The translations under genes and the position numbers were made by a program. Positions 26,927 to 37,567 of a stretch of DNA of 64,000 nucleotides are shown here, piece by piece. The notes under the pieces are model-generated. The model was not told the DNA's origin. It saw only the letters and a program-made list of their open reading frames with translations, and ran no database searches. This DNA is from Methylophaga lonarensis MPL. Lineage in GTDB: Bacteria > Pseudomonadota > Gammaproteobacteria > Nitrosococcales > Methylophagaceae. Positions within the stretch are counted from its first letter, which is position 1, and every line of letters begins with the position of its first letter. The stretch lies in the NCBI RefSeq assembly GCF_000349205.1, contig NZ_APHR01000013.1:1-64000 (forward strand), in the 5' to 3' direction.

Positions 26927-28431
26927 GGTGATACTCCCAGAACCGCCTCAATGTAACCCGCCGGATTTAGTAACTGGTCTGCTGCATCACTGGCAAGCTC
27001 ATAAATGGGCTGGCCATTCAAGCCGATGAACAGCGTGCACAGCGTCAAACCAACCACAGGCAACAGCATGATCCACATCTGTGAATCCTTACGTTTGCCA
27101 GTCAATGCGCTGGTGTCGGTACCTTCCGGCACTGGTTTCCAGAACACTTCTGCCCAAATCTTGATCATTGAATACAAGGTCAGCAAGCCTACCAGCAGCG
27201 CAACCGCAGTGACCACCCAGGCTTCTGTTTCAATACCAGCGCGGATAACGATGAACTTGGCAAAAAAACCGGACAGTGGCGGCAAGCCCGCCAGTGACAG
27301 TGCAGGCACCAAAAATAGTAAGGCCAATCCGGGGCGATGCTTGTAAACTCCACCCAGTTTTTTCAGATCATAGCTGCCGAGTAATCGGTAAACGACCCCG
27401 CTGACCAGGAACAGATTCGTCTTCACAATGATGTGATGCATGATGTAGAACACGCCGCCAATGATGGCCAGCGGAGTGTAAAGCGCAAGTCCCAGCAGCA
27501 TGTAGCCGATCTGGCTGATGATATGAAATGACAGGATTCTTCTGAATTCAAATTGTGCAGCGGCTCCCAGCACCCCTGTAAGCATGGTCAGTGCCGCCGC
27601 CCACAACAAGATGTCATGTGTGTAGGAAACATCACCGGTAAACATCAATGTGAACACCCGGTACAGCGCATAGACACCGACTTTGGTCAGCAAACCGGCA
27701 AACAATGCCGATACTGCAATCAGCGGTGTGTGATAAGACGCGGGTAGCCAGAAAAAGAGAGGAAACGCCGCTGCCTTGATGCCAAAGGAAATCATGAACA
27801 TCAAGGCAACCACATTGACCATGCCGGTGTGTTCAACCTGAGACAGTTTGTAACCAATATCGGCCATGTTCAGGGTACCGACCATGCCGTAAAGCAGGCC
27901 GATTGCCGACAGGAAAATGGCTGATGAAAACAGGTTCAGTGTGACGTATTTAATGGCACCTTCCATCTGTGACCGCTCTCCGCCAAGCGTCAGCAGGGCA
28001 AACGAAGCCAGCAGCATCACTTCAAACCAGACAAACAGATTGAAAATATCGCCAGACAGGAATGAACCGGAAACACCCGCCAGCAAGAGGTGCATCAGTG
28101 GATAGTAACCAAAGCGCTCGTGCCGATCAGGGGTGGCCACCATGGAATAAACTGCAATCGCCAGACCTATAATGCCGGTCAAGACGATCATAATCGCGCT
28201 GAGCAGATCGGCAATGACGGTGATACCAAAAGGTGCCGGCCAGTTACCCATTTGCATCACGACGTAGCCATGTTGACGCGTGCTATCAAGCAGCCACAAT
28301 CCGGCAGCGAGCAGCGCAAATGAGGCAAATAATGTAATCCAGCGTTGATAGCGTTGGGAACGCCAAAAAGCCAGTGTCAGAGCACCAGCGAGTAACGGGA
28401 TGAGAATGGGTAAAACAACTTCCGGGCTCAA
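26923..28431 (-). CDS. mrpD: Na+/H+ antiporter subunit MrpD
   Basis: A 502-residue polytopic channel subunit of the NuoN/NuoM type. Key segments are [27 protein letters not shown] with the channel lysine, and [19 protein letters not shown]. The only sensible start is a TTG at 28431 that overlaps the mrpC stop as TTGA; the frame has no nearby ATG. This suggests translation by coupling. Confidence 0.94.
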   Translation of the reverse strand: MSPEVVLPILIPLLAGALTLAFWRSQRYQRWITLFASFALLAAGLWLLDSTRQHGYVVMQMGNWPAPFGITVIADLLSAIMIVLTGIIGLAIAVYSMVATPDRHERFGYYPLMHLLLAGVSGSFLSGDIFNLFVWFEVMLLASFALLTLGGERSQMEGAIKYVTLNLFSSAIFLSAIGLLYGMVGTLNMADIGYKLSQVEHTGMVNVVALMFMISFGIKAAAFPLFFWLPASYHTPLIAVSALFAGLLTKVGVYALYRVFTLMFTGDVSYTHDILLWAAALTMLTGVLGAAAQFEFRRILSFHIISQIGYMLLGLALYTPLAIIGGVFYIMHHIIVKTNLFLVSGVVYRLLGSYDLKKLGGVYKHRPGLALLFLVPALSLAGLPPLSGFFAKFIVIRAGIETEAWVVTAVALLVGLLTLYSMIKIWAEVFWKPVPEGTDTSALTGKRKDSQMWIMLLPVVGLTLCTLFIGLNGQPIYELASDAADQLLNPAGYIEAVLGVSP

Positions 28432-28775
28432 GTGTCGGTATCCTTCATCTGGTCCAGATCATCATTGCCGACCACTTCGTAGGCTCTGTGAATCAGCACA
28501 ACTGCAAACGCCAGTACACCAAAGGCAATTACAATTGCCGTCAGAATAAGCGCCTGAGGCAGTGGATCAGCAATCGGGCCGAGCGGTGCCGTGGCACCTT
28601 CAGGGATTAGCGGCGGAGCGCCGCGCGTCATGCCCGCAGCGGCAAAAATAAGCAGATTTGCAGCATTGCTGAGAATAATCAGGCCAATCACCAGTTTGAC
28701 GATTGAGCGGCGTAACATCATGTAAATGGCTGAGGCAAACAGAATTCCAACCACATAGGCCATTAAAGTTTCCAT
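28428..28775 (-). CDS. mrpC: Na+/H+ antiporter subunit MrpC
   Basis: A 115-residue NuoK-like subunit with three helices and the MrpC segment [18 protein letters not shown] followed by [20 protein letters not shown] at 28775 with a good GGAGAC upstream. Co-transcribed with mrpB and mrpD. Confidence 0.94.
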   Translation of the reverse strand: METLMAYVVGILFASAIYMMLRRSIVKLVIGLIILSNAANLLIFAAAGMTRGAPPLIPEGATAPLGPIADPLPQALILTAIVIAFGVLAFAVVLIHRAYEVVGNDDLDQMKDTDT

Positions 28776-28800
28776 CAGAGTGTCTCCTTGAGTGACTGGC

Positions 28801-29247
28801 TCATTCTTCGGCCTCTGTGAGCGACATCACGATGGTGAGGATGGTCCCAAGCACGGCGAAATAGACACCGATATCAAAAATCAGCACTGTTGACAGTTTG
28901 ATTTCTGAACCAGCCAGCGTAAATTCCCACCACTGTGCCGTCAGGAACGGTTCTCCGTAGAGTAAACCTGGAAACATGGCTGCCAGTCCGAGCAACAGCC
29001 CCATGGCAAGCAGATCATGGGGTTCGACCCGCAAGATATTGCGCGTTGAAGCAACACCATGGGCAAACAGATAAAGCACAAATGCGCCGGAGGCCACTAG
29101 TCCGGCGATGAAACCGCCGCCCGGCTCATCATGACCTCGCAGCAGCAAAAACACCGAAAAAATCAGCTGCAACGGCAACAAAAAAAGCGCTGCGGTATGC
29201 AGAATCAGAGTGTTGGTTTTCATGATTTTTTTGTTGTCTTCGATCAT
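28801..29247 (-). CDS. mrpB: Na+/H+ antiporter subunit MrpB
   Basis: A 148-residue MrpB with four helices and [20 protein letters not shown], the family signature. ATG at 29247 overlaps the mrpA stop (ATGA); an internal ATG at 29223 (MKTNTL) is an alternative start. Confidence 0.93.
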   Translation of the reverse strand: MIEDNKKIMKTNTLILHTAALFLLPLQLIFSVFLLLRGHDEPGGGFIAGLVASGAFVLYLFAHGVASTRNILRVEPHDLLAMGLLLGLAAMFPGLLYGEPFLTAQWWEFTLAGSEIKLSTVLIFDIGVYFAVLGTILTIVMSLTEAEE

Positions 29248-31544
29248 GAGTTTTTCTCCGCGCGCAGTTTAAGCATCGAGTAAACCCCCAACGCTGCAAT
29301 TGCCAGAACAAAGATTTCACCCAGCGTATCCAGAGCACGGAAATCGACCAGAATCACATTGACGATATTGCGGCCCTTGGCTTCCGGATAACTGGCTTCA
29401 AGGAAAAATGCTGAAATCGTCTCAAAGTATTGCGTGTCGATAGCGGCCAGTAGCAATAGGGTCATCAATACACCCATCGAAATCGCCACACTGGCATCAC
29501 GAATCACTTCGAATCGCGTGGAGTAACGAGAGAAGCCCGGCAGTTTAAATAACACCAGCACCAGCAAAATCACCGTCAGTGTTTCGACCAATACCTGAGT
29601 GATACCCAGATCTGGCGCACTAAAGTGAATAAATATCAGGGCGACGGTAAAGCCAAGTACCCCCATACTGGCAACAGCGCCCAGTCGTGAGCGTGTCTGA
29701 ATTGCATAGAGCACAGAGACAACCATCAGCAAAGCGATAGCCCATTCATAAAAGGCGACGTCGCTCGCTTGCAGTGTCAATCTGAAGCCATACTGGCTGA
29801 GCAGGGTATAACCAACCAAAATGACCGTGGTCATGATCATCACGATCATGTAGTTGCCCATCTTGCCGTTTTGCAAAACGCGGGTTTGCCAATCGGCGCT
29901 AAACACAATGCCATCCATGAATTTGAAATAGCCGGCCTCAGGTCCAAAGCGGCTCAATTGTCGGGTCAGTGTGCCGATGTGCTGACGGTTACCTGACCAG
30001 AAGTGATACAAGGCGATACCGCCTAACAAGCTGATAACTGACAACAGCAATGGCAGGTTGAAGCCGTGCCAGAGTGCCAGATAGAAGTCGAAAGGTTCGC
30101 TGGAGATTGAATTAACAGTGGCGGTCAAAATTCCACTATCAGGCAAAAACGGCATCAGGCCGAACAACAAAGACAAGGACGCCAATACCACCGGGCCTGC
30201 CAGCATGCCAAGAGGGCCTTCATGTGGCGCTTTGGGCGTGGTCTTTAATTCTCCGTAAAACGGTTTAATGGCAATCACCGCAGCGATGGCTGTCACTAAC
30301 ATGGCTGAAAGTAATGCCAATATCAGCAAAAGATTGCTGTAAAGCTCGGTACTCAGCACCGCTTCAAACAGCGCTTCCTTGGCGATAAAACCAAACAGTG
30401 GCGGTAAACCTGCCAGTGACAAGGCTGCAATCAGTGCCGCAATTGCAGTGACCGGCATTGCCTTGTGCAAGCCTCCTAGTCGGGTCAGATCTTTGGTGCC
30501 CGCTTCGTGGTCGATAACACCAGCAATCATGAACAAGGCTGCTTTGTACATCGAGTGAGCCAGCAGGAAACTGGCAAAGGCAATCAGCGCGTACTGTGTG
30601 CCAATACCAATCAGCACGGTCAGCGTACCAAGTGCCATGACTGTAGAGTAGGCGAGGACTTTTTTCACATCTGTTGCACTGTAAGCGAGATAAGCGCCGA
30701 CAAACATGGTGATTGCGCCAAACAGGCTCAATGATGCCGACCACAGCCAGTGTTCAGCCAAGGCAGGGTTTAATCGGGCCAACAAATAAATGCCGGCTTT
30801 GACCATGGTGGCAGAGTGCAGATAGGCAGAGACCGGCGTAGGCGCTGCCATCGCGTTGGGCAACCAGAAATGGAACGGAAACTGGGCAGATTTTGTGAAG
30901 CAGCCGATCAAAATGAGCACTATCATGCCGACGCTCAGGCTACTGGTCAGCAGTGCATCACCTGAATTGAGCAGTTCTGATATCTGGTAACTGCCACCCA
31001 GTGTTCCCAGCATGATCAGTCCGGCCATCAGTGCCAGGCCACCGCCAACGGTGACAAATAAACCCTGAAGCGCTGATTTACGGGCAGATTCGTCTTCATG
31101 GTCAAAGCCAATCAGCATATAGGAGGTGATGCTGGTCAATTCCCAGAACACAAACAGGCTGATCAGATTGTCTGACAGAACCAGGCCCAGCATTGAAGCC
31201 ATAAAGGACAGCATGATGACAAAGAATCTGCCGAGATCTTTATGGCCCTTCAGATAACTGCCGGCGTAGATGATGATAAACGTGCCGATAAAGCTGATAA
31301 GCAGGGCGAACAGCAGTGAGAGTCCATCCAGCAAAAAGCTCAGATTGATGTCCATACCGGGCAACCATATCCACTGCTGAATAATGACTTCGCCACGACT
31401 GACTTCAGGCAGGAAGCTGGCGAAATAAACAGCCAGTGACAGCGGCAGCAGGCTCAGAATCCAGCCACTGCGGTCGCCTGCCAAACGCTGCACCCATGGC
31501 GCAAACATGGCCAGGATAAATCCTGATAAGACGGCGTATAGCAT
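29244..31544 (-). CDS. mrpA: Na+/H+ antiporter subunit MrpA
   Basis: A 766-residue MrpA, the large subunit. The N-terminal two thirds are a NuoL-like channel, with [20 protein letters not shown] and [17 protein letters not shown]; the C-terminal third holds the DUF4040 and MbhE-like parts, with [18 protein letters not shown] and [16 protein letters not shown]. MrpA is thought to conduct sodium and protons with MrpD. First gene of a textbook mrpABCDEFG operon, with an AT-rich region upstream likely to contain the promoter. Confidence 0.95.
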   Translation of the reverse strand: MLYAVLSGFILAMFAPWVQRLAGDRSGWILSLLPLSLAVYFASFLPEVSRGEVIIQQWIWLPGMDINLSFLLDGLSLLFALLISFIGTFIIIYAGSYLKGHKDLGRFFVIMLSFMASMLGLVLSDNLISLFVFWELTSITSYMLIGFDHEDESARKSALQGLFVTVGGGLALMAGLIMLGTLGGSYQISELLNSGDALLTSSLSVGMIVLILIGCFTKSAQFPFHFWLPNAMAAPTPVSAYLHSATMVKAGIYLLARLNPALAEHWLWSASLSLFGAITMFVGAYLAYSATDVKKVLAYSTVMALGTLTVLIGIGTQYALIAFASFLLAHSMYKAALFMIAGVIDHEAGTKDLTRLGGLHKAMPVTAIAALIAALSLAGLPPLFGFIAKEALFEAVLSTELYSNLLLILALLSAMLVTAIAAVIAIKPFYGELKTTPKAPHEGPLGMLAGPVVLASLSLLFGLMPFLPDSGILTATVNSISSEPFDFYLALWHGFNLPLLLSVISLLGGIALYHFWSGNRQHIGTLTRQLSRFGPEAGYFKFMDGIVFSADWQTRVLQNGKMGNYMIVMIMTTVILVGYTLLSQYGFRLTLQASDVAFYEWAIALLMVVSVLYAIQTRSRLGAVASMGVLGFTVALIFIHFSAPDLGITQVLVETLTVILLVLVLFKLPGFSRYSTRFEVIRDASVAISMGVLMTLLLLAAIDTQYFETISAFFLEASYPEAKGRNIVNVILVDFRALDTLGEIFVLAIAALGVYSMLKLRAEKNS

Positions 31545-31852
31545 TGGTTCTGGTTACTCCATTTCAAAAACACACACTCGCTACCATCCAGGCAAAAAGT
31601 GCTGGTCAGTGTTTACAATTACGCCGACGGTCAGACGGCATTCATGGGATTTATTTGAGCATCAGAATAATGGACAGAGACAGCATGCGCAAGAAAATCA
31701 GTGCCGATAAGTTGTGTAACAGACATTAATAAATAGATGAAAAATATATAGTTATTCTTATTATATAGTGGCTGTTTTGACGCAGATGTTTTCTGGGCCT
31801 TTGCATCGCCCTGTCGGGCGGTGTCCCAGCCTGATTTGCGCTGATCAATCAG
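31545..31852. other. Intergenic region upstream of mrpA
   Basis: About 300 bases with no convincing gene. An AT-rich stretch at about 31726-31770 may carry the mrpA promoter (minus strand). A short hairpin CGCCC-TGTC-GGGCG at 31807-31820 lacks a T-run and is not a clear terminator. Confidence 0.5.
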
Positions 31853-32752
31853 TCAGCAGACGTCCTGTCTTGCAGCTTTGATAGCGTCTATTCGCCAGAG
31901 ACTGATTGCCGTTTGCCATAATTCATTTAGAGGCATCTGAATATCAAACTGCTCGCCTTCAAGTCCCAGAAACTCAAAGGCCTTGATGAGTTGTTGATTG
32001 ACGTTGCTCAGGGCCAGTGCCGGTGCACGATTTTGTTTACTGAGTTTGAGGCCTGCAGCATCGGTTGCAACCGTGATATGGGCATACCTTGGTGTGTGAA
32101 AACCAAGCTGTTGCTGGAGAAAAATCTGCCGCGTGGTTGAGTCCAGCAGATCTGCACCACGCACCACATCAGTCACGCCCTGTTCAGCATCATCGACCAC
32201 CACAGCCAGTTGATAGGCAAAAAAACCATCTGCTCTTTTTAGTACAAAATCGCCGACGTTCGCCGCAAGATCGTGACAAATGTCTCCTTGAATCTGATCG
32301 CGAAAGCTGACCGGCTGATGGTTGACCTGTAGTCGCCAGGCGCGGGCCTGTTTGCCATTTTTTAATCCCTCTCGGCAAAAACCCGGATAGATAAGTCCAT
32401 CAAGTCCAAGGCGTGCGCTGGCAACAATTTCTCGCCTTGTGCAGCCACAGGGATAGACCAGGCCCGTTTGTTTCAATTGATCTAATACAGCCTGATAGAT
32501 CTCGGTGCGTTGACTTTGCCAGAGAATTTCGCCGTCCCATTCAAAGCCAAAGATTTCTAGTGCCTGCAAAATCGCATCGGCCGCGCCTGCCTGCTCGCGT
32601 GACTTGTCCACATCCTCCATACGCACCAGCCACTTGCCTTCCTTGCTTCTGGCATCAAGATAGCTGGCACTGGCCGCGACCAGTGAGCCAAAATGCAAGG
32701 GGCCAGTGGGTGAGGGCGCGAATCGGCCGATGGGAGTCAAATCAGAAGTCAT
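31853..32752 (-). CDS. gluQRS: Glutamyl-Q tRNA(Asp) synthetase
   Basis: A 299-residue enzyme that attaches glutamate to queuosine in tRNA(Asp). It looks like the catalytic half of glutamyl-tRNA synthetase without an anticodon-binding domain, hence the short length. Seen are GRFAPSPTGPLHFGSLV with the HFGS form of the HIGH motif, zinc cysteines in YPCGCTRRE and YPGFCREG, and KLSKQNRAP replacing KMSKS. The open frame extends to 32833 but the ATG at 32752 fits the family. Its substrate depends on queuosine, in line with queD in this window. The common dksA neighbour is absent. Confidence 0.93.
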   Translation of the reverse strand: MTSDLTPIGRFAPSPTGPLHFGSLVAASASYLDARSKEGKWLVRMEDVDKSREQAGAADAILQALEIFGFEWDGEILWQSQRTEIYQAVLDQLKQTGLVYPCGCTRREIVASARLGLDGLIYPGFCREGLKNGKQARAWRLQVNHQPVSFRDQIQGDICHDLAANVGDFVLKRADGFFAYQLAVVVDDAEQGVTDVVRGADLLDSTTRQIFLQQQLGFHTPRYAHITVATDAAGLKLSKQNRAPALALSNVNQQLIKAFEFLGLEGEQFDIQMPLNELWQTAISLWRIDAIKAARQDVC

Positions 32753-32827
32753 GCCTTGTGTTGCATCAGATAAATGACAGAATGTAGCAATATCCGTGAG
32801 TGTTTCCCAGTCGAGACTCAAATCAAC

Positions 32828-33223
32828 ATGCAAGCAGACTATTTATTTGTTTATGGCAGTTTACGTCGCGCAGGCAGTCATCATCATTTGTTGGAAAAGC
32901 ATTGCCGATATATTGGCAAGGCCTTAGCACCTGGGCTGCTGTTTCAGATAGAGGACTACCCTGGCCTCGTTATGACTGATAATGCGGCCACCTCGGTAAC
33001 GGGGGAGTTATATCAGATTCATGATCACAGTGTGTGGGCGGTGCTTGATGATTATGAAGGCTGTTCAGAGCGTTTCTCTGAGCCTTATGAATTTGTCAGG
33101 CAGATTTATAAGGTCACGCGGGAGCAGGGCGATGAGATCAATGCCTGGATCTATGTCTACAATTTTCCATTCCACGACTTGCCAGTTATTGCTTCAGGAG
33201 ACTTTCTGTCCAGCAGCGAATAA
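32828..33223 (+). CDS. Gamma-glutamylcyclotransferase-like (GGCT/YtfP fold) protein
   Basis: A 131-residue protein of the GGCT-like fold. The N terminus has the fold signature YLFVYGSLRRAGSHHHLLE, and the conserved acidic segment is LDDYEGCSERF. Family members release pyroglutamate from gamma-glutamyl compounds, but YtfP-type proteins are often uncharacterised. Start at 32828 is chosen because the fold begins MQADYLFVYGS; the frame extends to 32774. Confidence 0.85.
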   Translation: MQADYLFVYGSLRRAGSHHHLLEKHCRYIGKALAPGLLFQIEDYPGLVMTDNAATSVTGELYQIHDHSVWAVLDDYEGCSERFSEPYEFVRQIYKVTREQGDEINAWIYVYNFPFHDLPVIASGDFLSSSE

Positions 33224-33234
33224 TCGCAACCATA

Positions 33235-34164
33235 TCAGCCAATCAGCATATGGTAGAGCGGAATGCCAATAAGTACGTTGAACGGGAAGGTCAGTCCGAG
33301 CGCTGCCAGCATTGCCAGTCCGATATCGGCTCTGGGAATGGCGTTGCGAATGGCGACGGGCGCTGCAATATAGGATGCACTGGCAGTCAGGCTGGCAAGA
33401 ATCAATATTGAACCGTTGGGTAATCCCAGCAGTTTGCCGGTGAACAGCCCCATTAATCCCAGCAGGCTTGGTGCAATCAGGGCAAACAACACCACCCGGA
33501 TTTTGTCTCTGGACAGCTTGCCGAGGGCATCAGCGGCCACCAGACCCATTTCAAGCAGGAACAAGGCCAGAATGCCCTTGAAGGCACTTGTGTAGAGCAC
33601 TGTGACTTCAGAACCATGCATTGGGCCATACATGAACCCAATAATCACACCACCCACCAACAGAATGACGCCACGATTGGTCAAGGCCTCATGCAACATG
33701 GCTGCAGGCGAACTTTGTATACCTTCGCGACTGAATCGGCGATACAGCAACAAACCAACCACAATTGCCGGTAGCTCCAACAACACCAGATACAGTGTCA
33801 CTTGCCCACCGATGACGAGTTGCTGGCTTTCAGCATAGGCTAATGCCACCGCAAAGGTACCGGCACTCACAGAGCCGTAATGCGCTGCAAAGCTGGCACT
33901 GTCCGCCAGGTTCAGTCGAACGATTTTTAACAGTAACGGAAACAGAATCAGCGGAATCATCACGCCGAGCATGGCAACTGCGGCCAGTTCAGGGACCAGT
34001 GTCCATCCAAGGTTTCCATGCAGCGCCATGCCGCCCTTGAGGCCTATCGTCAACATCAGCAACAAGCTGAGAACGTCATAAGCCTCTTTGGGAATAGTCA
34101 GATCAGATTTGACGACTCCAGCCAGTAATCCCAGCAGGAAAAACATCACAACAATATCTGGCAT
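33235..34164 (-). CDS. sbtA: SbtA-family sodium-dependent bicarbonate transporter
   Basis: A 309-residue protein with about ten membrane helices, matching the SbtA family (former DUF897). Landmarks are LLMLTIGLKGGMAL and HYGSVSAGTFAVALAYAE, then LTASASYIAAPVAIR with the symmetric repeat. SbtA imports bicarbonate using a sodium gradient. No SbtB-type PII partner is adjacent. It lies about 2.6 kb from the mrp operon, and the Mrp systems could supply the sodium gradient; that link is inferred. The longer frame from 34197 is disfavoured by the family start MPDIVVMFF. Confidence 0.82.
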   Translation of the reverse strand: MPDIVVMFFLLGLLAGVVKSDLTIPKEAYDVLSLLLMLTIGLKGGMALHGNLGWTLVPELAAVAMLGVMIPLILFPLLLKIVRLNLADSASFAAHYGSVSAGTFAVALAYAESQQLVIGGQVTLYLVLLELPAIVVGLLLYRRFSREGIQSSPAAMLHEALTNRGVILLVGGVIIGFMYGPMHGSEVTVLYTSAFKGILALFLLEMGLVAADALGKLSRDKIRVVLFALIAPSLLGLMGLFTGKLLGLPNGSILILASLTASASYIAAPVAIRNAIPRADIGLAMLAALGLTFPFNVLIGIPLYHMLIG

Positions 34165-34331
34165 TTCAGGGGCTCCCGGCTTGCAAACGCCGTGCACTCT
34201 ATCGATTTATGGGGAATAGAACAAGCAATATTATTGCATGTTTGTATTATTCGATCGGGTCATTTTCGGTGTCATGGGGTTTAAAACAGCAGGCAAGCTG
34301 AATCTATTCGAGCTAAGTGGTGACGATTCAA

Positions 34332-34369
34332 TGAAAAAGATCGACACTGCGCAAGGCAGTGCCGATCTT
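34332..34369 (-). terminator. Terminator downstream of the chemoreceptor gene
   Basis: A 14-base inverted repeat (AAGATCGACACTGC and GCAGTGCCGATCTT, one mismatch) with a 5-base loop. On the minus strand the stem is followed by a T-run, so it terminates the chemoreceptor transcript. Confidence 0.88.
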
Positions 34370-34385
34370 GCTTTTGGTGTGACTA

Positions 34386-36719
34386 TCAGGTTTTAAAGCG
34401 CTGCACCAGTTCGGTCAGTTTTGCGGCCAGTTCTGCCAGATTCTGGCTGGCAATTGAGGTTTGACTGGTGCCCTCAGCCGACTGAACCGTCATATCGTTG
34501 ATTCGCACGATATTGCGATTGATCTCTTCGGCCACTGCGCTTTGTTCTTCAGCGGCGGTTGCAACCTGATTACTCATATCGCCAATGGTATTGATCATGT
34601 CACGAATGGTTTCGAGCGACCCTCCAGTCAGATTCACTTGTTCGACCGACTGAACTACCTGAGCTTTGCTCTGATCCATCGAGGTAACTGCTTGCTTGGC
34701 AGCTTGTTGAAGTCGTTCAATCATGCGGCTGATTTCGCCAGTGGATTCCTGGGTACGGCTGGCCAGATTTCGGACTTCGTCAGCCACCACGGCAAAACCG
34801 CGACCCTGATCACCTGCTCTGGCAGCCTCGATAGCAGCATTCAGAGCCAGCAGGTTAGTTTGTTCAGCAATATCGTTGATGACGTTTAATACGTTGCTGA
34901 TGGTATTACTGCTCTGTTCAAGTTCAGCAATGGTACCCGCCGTCTCAATGATGGTGGATTCCAGATGACGAATCAGGCCAATCGAACTTTGCATGGCGGC
35001 AGTGCCTGTGCTGACCTGTTGCTGAACCTCGCTGGCTGCAACCGAAGTTTCGGTCGTATTGCGAGACACTTCACTGACCGTACTGACCATTTCGGTCATT
35101 GCTGTGGCCACCTGGTCAGTCTGCATACGATTTTCCTGAATTGCCTGATTCAGTTGAGTGGTAATGACCGAGGTTTCTTCCGAAGCGGCAGCGATGTGAT
35201 GACTGGCATCTGCCACCTCGTTGAGGCTTTTCTGGAAGTTGCTCAGCATTTGGTTGACAGCATCTGCCATTTCACCGATTTCATCATCGCGCTTCATTTC
35301 GAGGCGCATGGTCAAATCCCTGCTGTCTGCTGCTGTTTTGATAAATTCAGCAGTTTTGATGATCGGCATAGAAAGCTGTTTTGAGAAGAACACAGCGACC
35401 AGAGCGGCAATGATCGTCATGATGAGCACCACCAATAAACCATAGAACCATAGCGTCATATTGAGCTGTCTGACACTGGCAAAGGCTTCTGTCTCATCCA
35501 TTTCAGCGAGAATCGCCCATTGCAAACCGTTGATGTTCAGCGGCGCATAGGTGGACAGAATACGTTCACCTTGTAAGTCGGTAAAAATGCCGTAGCCTCG
35601 CTGCGCAGCCATCACCGCTTCAGCGCGCGCATTGGTAATCTGCAGCAAACCAACGGCTGTGCCACGTCGTTTGATGTCATCAATAACAGAGGCACTGACT
35701 TGCCCAGCCTGACGCAGGCTTGTGATGTATTCTTCCGGTGATTCCAACATCTCACGTACTTCACTGCGTAACAGTCTGTCAGGTCCGATAATTACGGTAT
35801 CCCCGGTCATCCCGAGTCCCGAGGACTGCCAGTTCCCATCGAAGGTCATGATCTGGTTGATTCTGGTGATGGGAATTTGGAAAACCAGCGCGCCCTTGTT
35901 GACGCCATCCACAATAATCGGGCTGGCCATAAAGGCGGCAGTGTCGTCGTAACTGGCCAGGTTGGGGGCAAAGTCGACAATCGCATAGGCATCTGGTCGG
36001 TTACTGTTGGCGACTTCACGAAATACTTGTGCCAGGCCGCTGTCCCTTAATGCACCGTTGAGCAGTGAGGTGGCGTAGTCGACTTCTTTGTAAACAGAAT
36101 AGACAATTTTTCCAGTTTGACCATCGACCAGAAACAGGTCGTAGAGGTCAAAACGTTTCACAAAATCGCGCAAATAGGGATGATAGCGGGCATGCCAGTA
36201 GCTGTACTCGGAGTTGTCGCCGGCATCGTCCAGTAAGTGTTTTTCACCTGTTGGATGTCTGTTATCGACAATATAGCGCTGTTGCAGAGCAAGGCTGTTC
36301 AGATCCATACCTTGAAGTAGCTGGCTAGTGTCAAAGGCGCGTTGATCGGGATTATTGGCGAGATAGCGAGGCACAAATTCACGGTCAAGATATTGTTGCA
36401 CGCTTGAAGCGACTTGATTTCTATTGAAAATGCTGCTGTCACTGGCGAAAGTGCCAGCAGCTTCGCTGAGGTTGCCTAGCGCGTCAGCGATTAGTGGCGA
36501 TTGGCTCATATTAACGAGTTGCGCCTGTGCGTCAGCAAAGTATTCTTCGATTAATCTTTTCTGGCCTTCCAGTGCCGAGTCAAGTACCTGCTGTTCCACT
36601 TTTTCCAATGCTGATTGCGCAGACTGGCTGGCAACGGTTTTGATAATCAGCGAGGTAATGATAAGTGGAACAGCACAGAGTAAAACGGCGGTGAGGGTGA
36701 TTCTGGTTTTCAACTTCAT
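34386..36719 (-). CDS. Methyl-accepting chemotaxis protein
   Basis: A 777-residue transmembrane chemoreceptor. A first membrane helix is at residues 8-28 and a second near residue 430 ([19 protein letters not shown]), enclosing a large periplasmic sensor of about 390 residues of double-Cache-like length. A HAMP domain follows ([20 protein letters not shown]), then the cytoplasmic signalling domain with the hairpin tip [20 protein letters not shown]. The protein lacks a C-terminal CheR-binding pentapeptide. Ligand unknown. Monocistronic, with a strong terminator just after its stop. Confidence 0.95.
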   Translation of the reverse strand: MKLKTRITLTAVLLCAVPLIITSLIIKTVASQSAQSALEKVEQQVLDSALEGQKRLIEEYFADAQAQLVNMSQSPLIADALGNLSEAAGTFASDSSIFNRNQVASSVQQYLDREFVPRYLANNPDQRAFDTSQLLQGMDLNSLALQQRYIVDNRHPTGEKHLLDDAGDNSEYSYWHARYHPYLRDFVKRFDLYDLFLVDGQTGKIVYSVYKEVDYATSLLNGALRDSGLAQVFREVANSNRPDAYAIVDFAPNLASYDDTAAFMASPIIVDGVNKGALVFQIPITRINQIMTFDGNWQSSGLGMTGDTVIIGPDRLLRSEVREMLESPEEYITSLRQAGQVSASVIDDIKRRGTAVGLLQITNARAEAVMAAQRGYGIFTDLQGERILSTYAPLNINGLQWAILAEMDETEAFASVRQLNMTLWFYGLLVVLIMTIIAALVAVFFSKQLSMPIIKTAEFIKTAADSRDLTMRLEMKRDDEIGEMADAVNQMLSNFQKSLNEVADASHHIAAASEETSVITTQLNQAIQENRMQTDQVATAMTEMVSTVSEVSRNTTETSVAASEVQQQVSTGTAAMQSSIGLIRHLESTIIETAGTIAELEQSSNTISNVLNVINDIAEQTNLLALNAAIEAARAGDQGRGFAVVADEVRNLASRTQESTGEISRMIERLQQAAKQAVTSMDQSKAQVVQSVEQVNLTGGSLETIRDMINTIGDMSNQVATAAEEQSAVAEEINRNIVRINDMTVQSAEGTSQTSIASQNLAELAAKLTELVQRFKT

Positions 36720-36865
36720 GCGATCATTCCTTTGTGACTTGGTTGCCCTGAATAATGTCAGACGGTCTTACACAACAATATCGGCTACGCTCCATTGTAC
36801 TTAAGCTGCCTTCTGATTAGACTGAGTTAAAAATGTGATTTACGTCAAGTTTTTTTGGGATAAAA

Positions 36866-37567
36866 ATGATAAATCAAACACTGCGAGCACATTATTTCCA
36901 GCATGTACCGTTTGAGGGTCCAGCTGCGATCAAAGATTGGTTGAATCAGCACAATTATCAGGTCAGCAGTAGTCATTTTTACTCTGATTGGCAGTTGCCA
37001 AAAGTTGAGGACATCGATTTGCTGGTCGTGATGGGCGGGCCGATGAGCATCAATGATGAAGTGCAATATCGCTGGTTGGTCGCTGAAAAGCAGTTTATTC
37101 GTGAAATGATTGCGGCAGGTAAGCCGATACTCGGCATTTGTTTGGGGGCTCAGCTTATCGCTTCGGCAATGGGAGCGCGTGTCTACGTCAATACACAAAA
37201 AGAAATAGGCTGGTGGCCTGTGACTGCCGTTGCAGCTGATAGTGCTGTGTTCGATTTTCCACCCTCATTAACCGTATTTCACTGGCATGGCGAAACCTTT
37301 GATTTACCAGACGGCGCACAGTTGTTGGCCAGCAGCGCAGCCTGTACCAATCAAGCCTTTCAATTGGGGCATAACGTCATTGGCTTACAGTTTCATCTGG
37401 AGTCAACCCAGAGCTCGGTAGAGGCCATCATCGAACATTGCCGGGACGAGTTGCAGCCAGCTCGCTGGGTACAAACAGAGCAAAAAATGTTGGCAGAGCT
37501 GATGGAGTTCACCACGGCAAATCATCAGACCTTGCATCAAATCCTGAATTATCTGACCAAAGCCTGA
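36866..37567 (+). CDS. Class I glutamine amidotransferase (GMP synthase-like)
   Basis: A 233-residue stand-alone GATase1 domain. The catalytic cysteine lies in ILGICLGAQLIASAMGA and the histidine and glutamate in GLQFHLEST. The N terminus and the VVMGGPMSI segment match the GuaA-like amidotransferase subfamily, which includes gamma-glutamyl hydrolases and other stand-alone members. Substrate unknown. Its 3' end overlaps the convergent PepSY gene by 19 bases. Confidence 0.88.
   Translation: MINQTLRAHYFQHVPFEGPAAIKDWLNQHNYQVSSSHFYSDWQLPKVEDIDLLVVMGGPMSINDEVQYRWLVAEKQFIREMIAAGKPILGICLGAQLIASAMGARVYVNTQKEIGWWPVTAVAADSAVFDFPPSLTVFHWHGETFDLPDGAQLLASSAACTNQAFQLGHNVIGLQFHLESTQSSVEAIIEHCRDELQPARWVQTEQKMLAELMEFTTANHQTLHQILNYLTKA

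Noticed and set aside
34225-34245. Odd-length palindrome GCAATATTATTGC upstream of the SbtA-like gene
   Set aside because: Could be a LysR-type operator, but it is short, AT-rich and no regulator gene adjoins; too weak to call.
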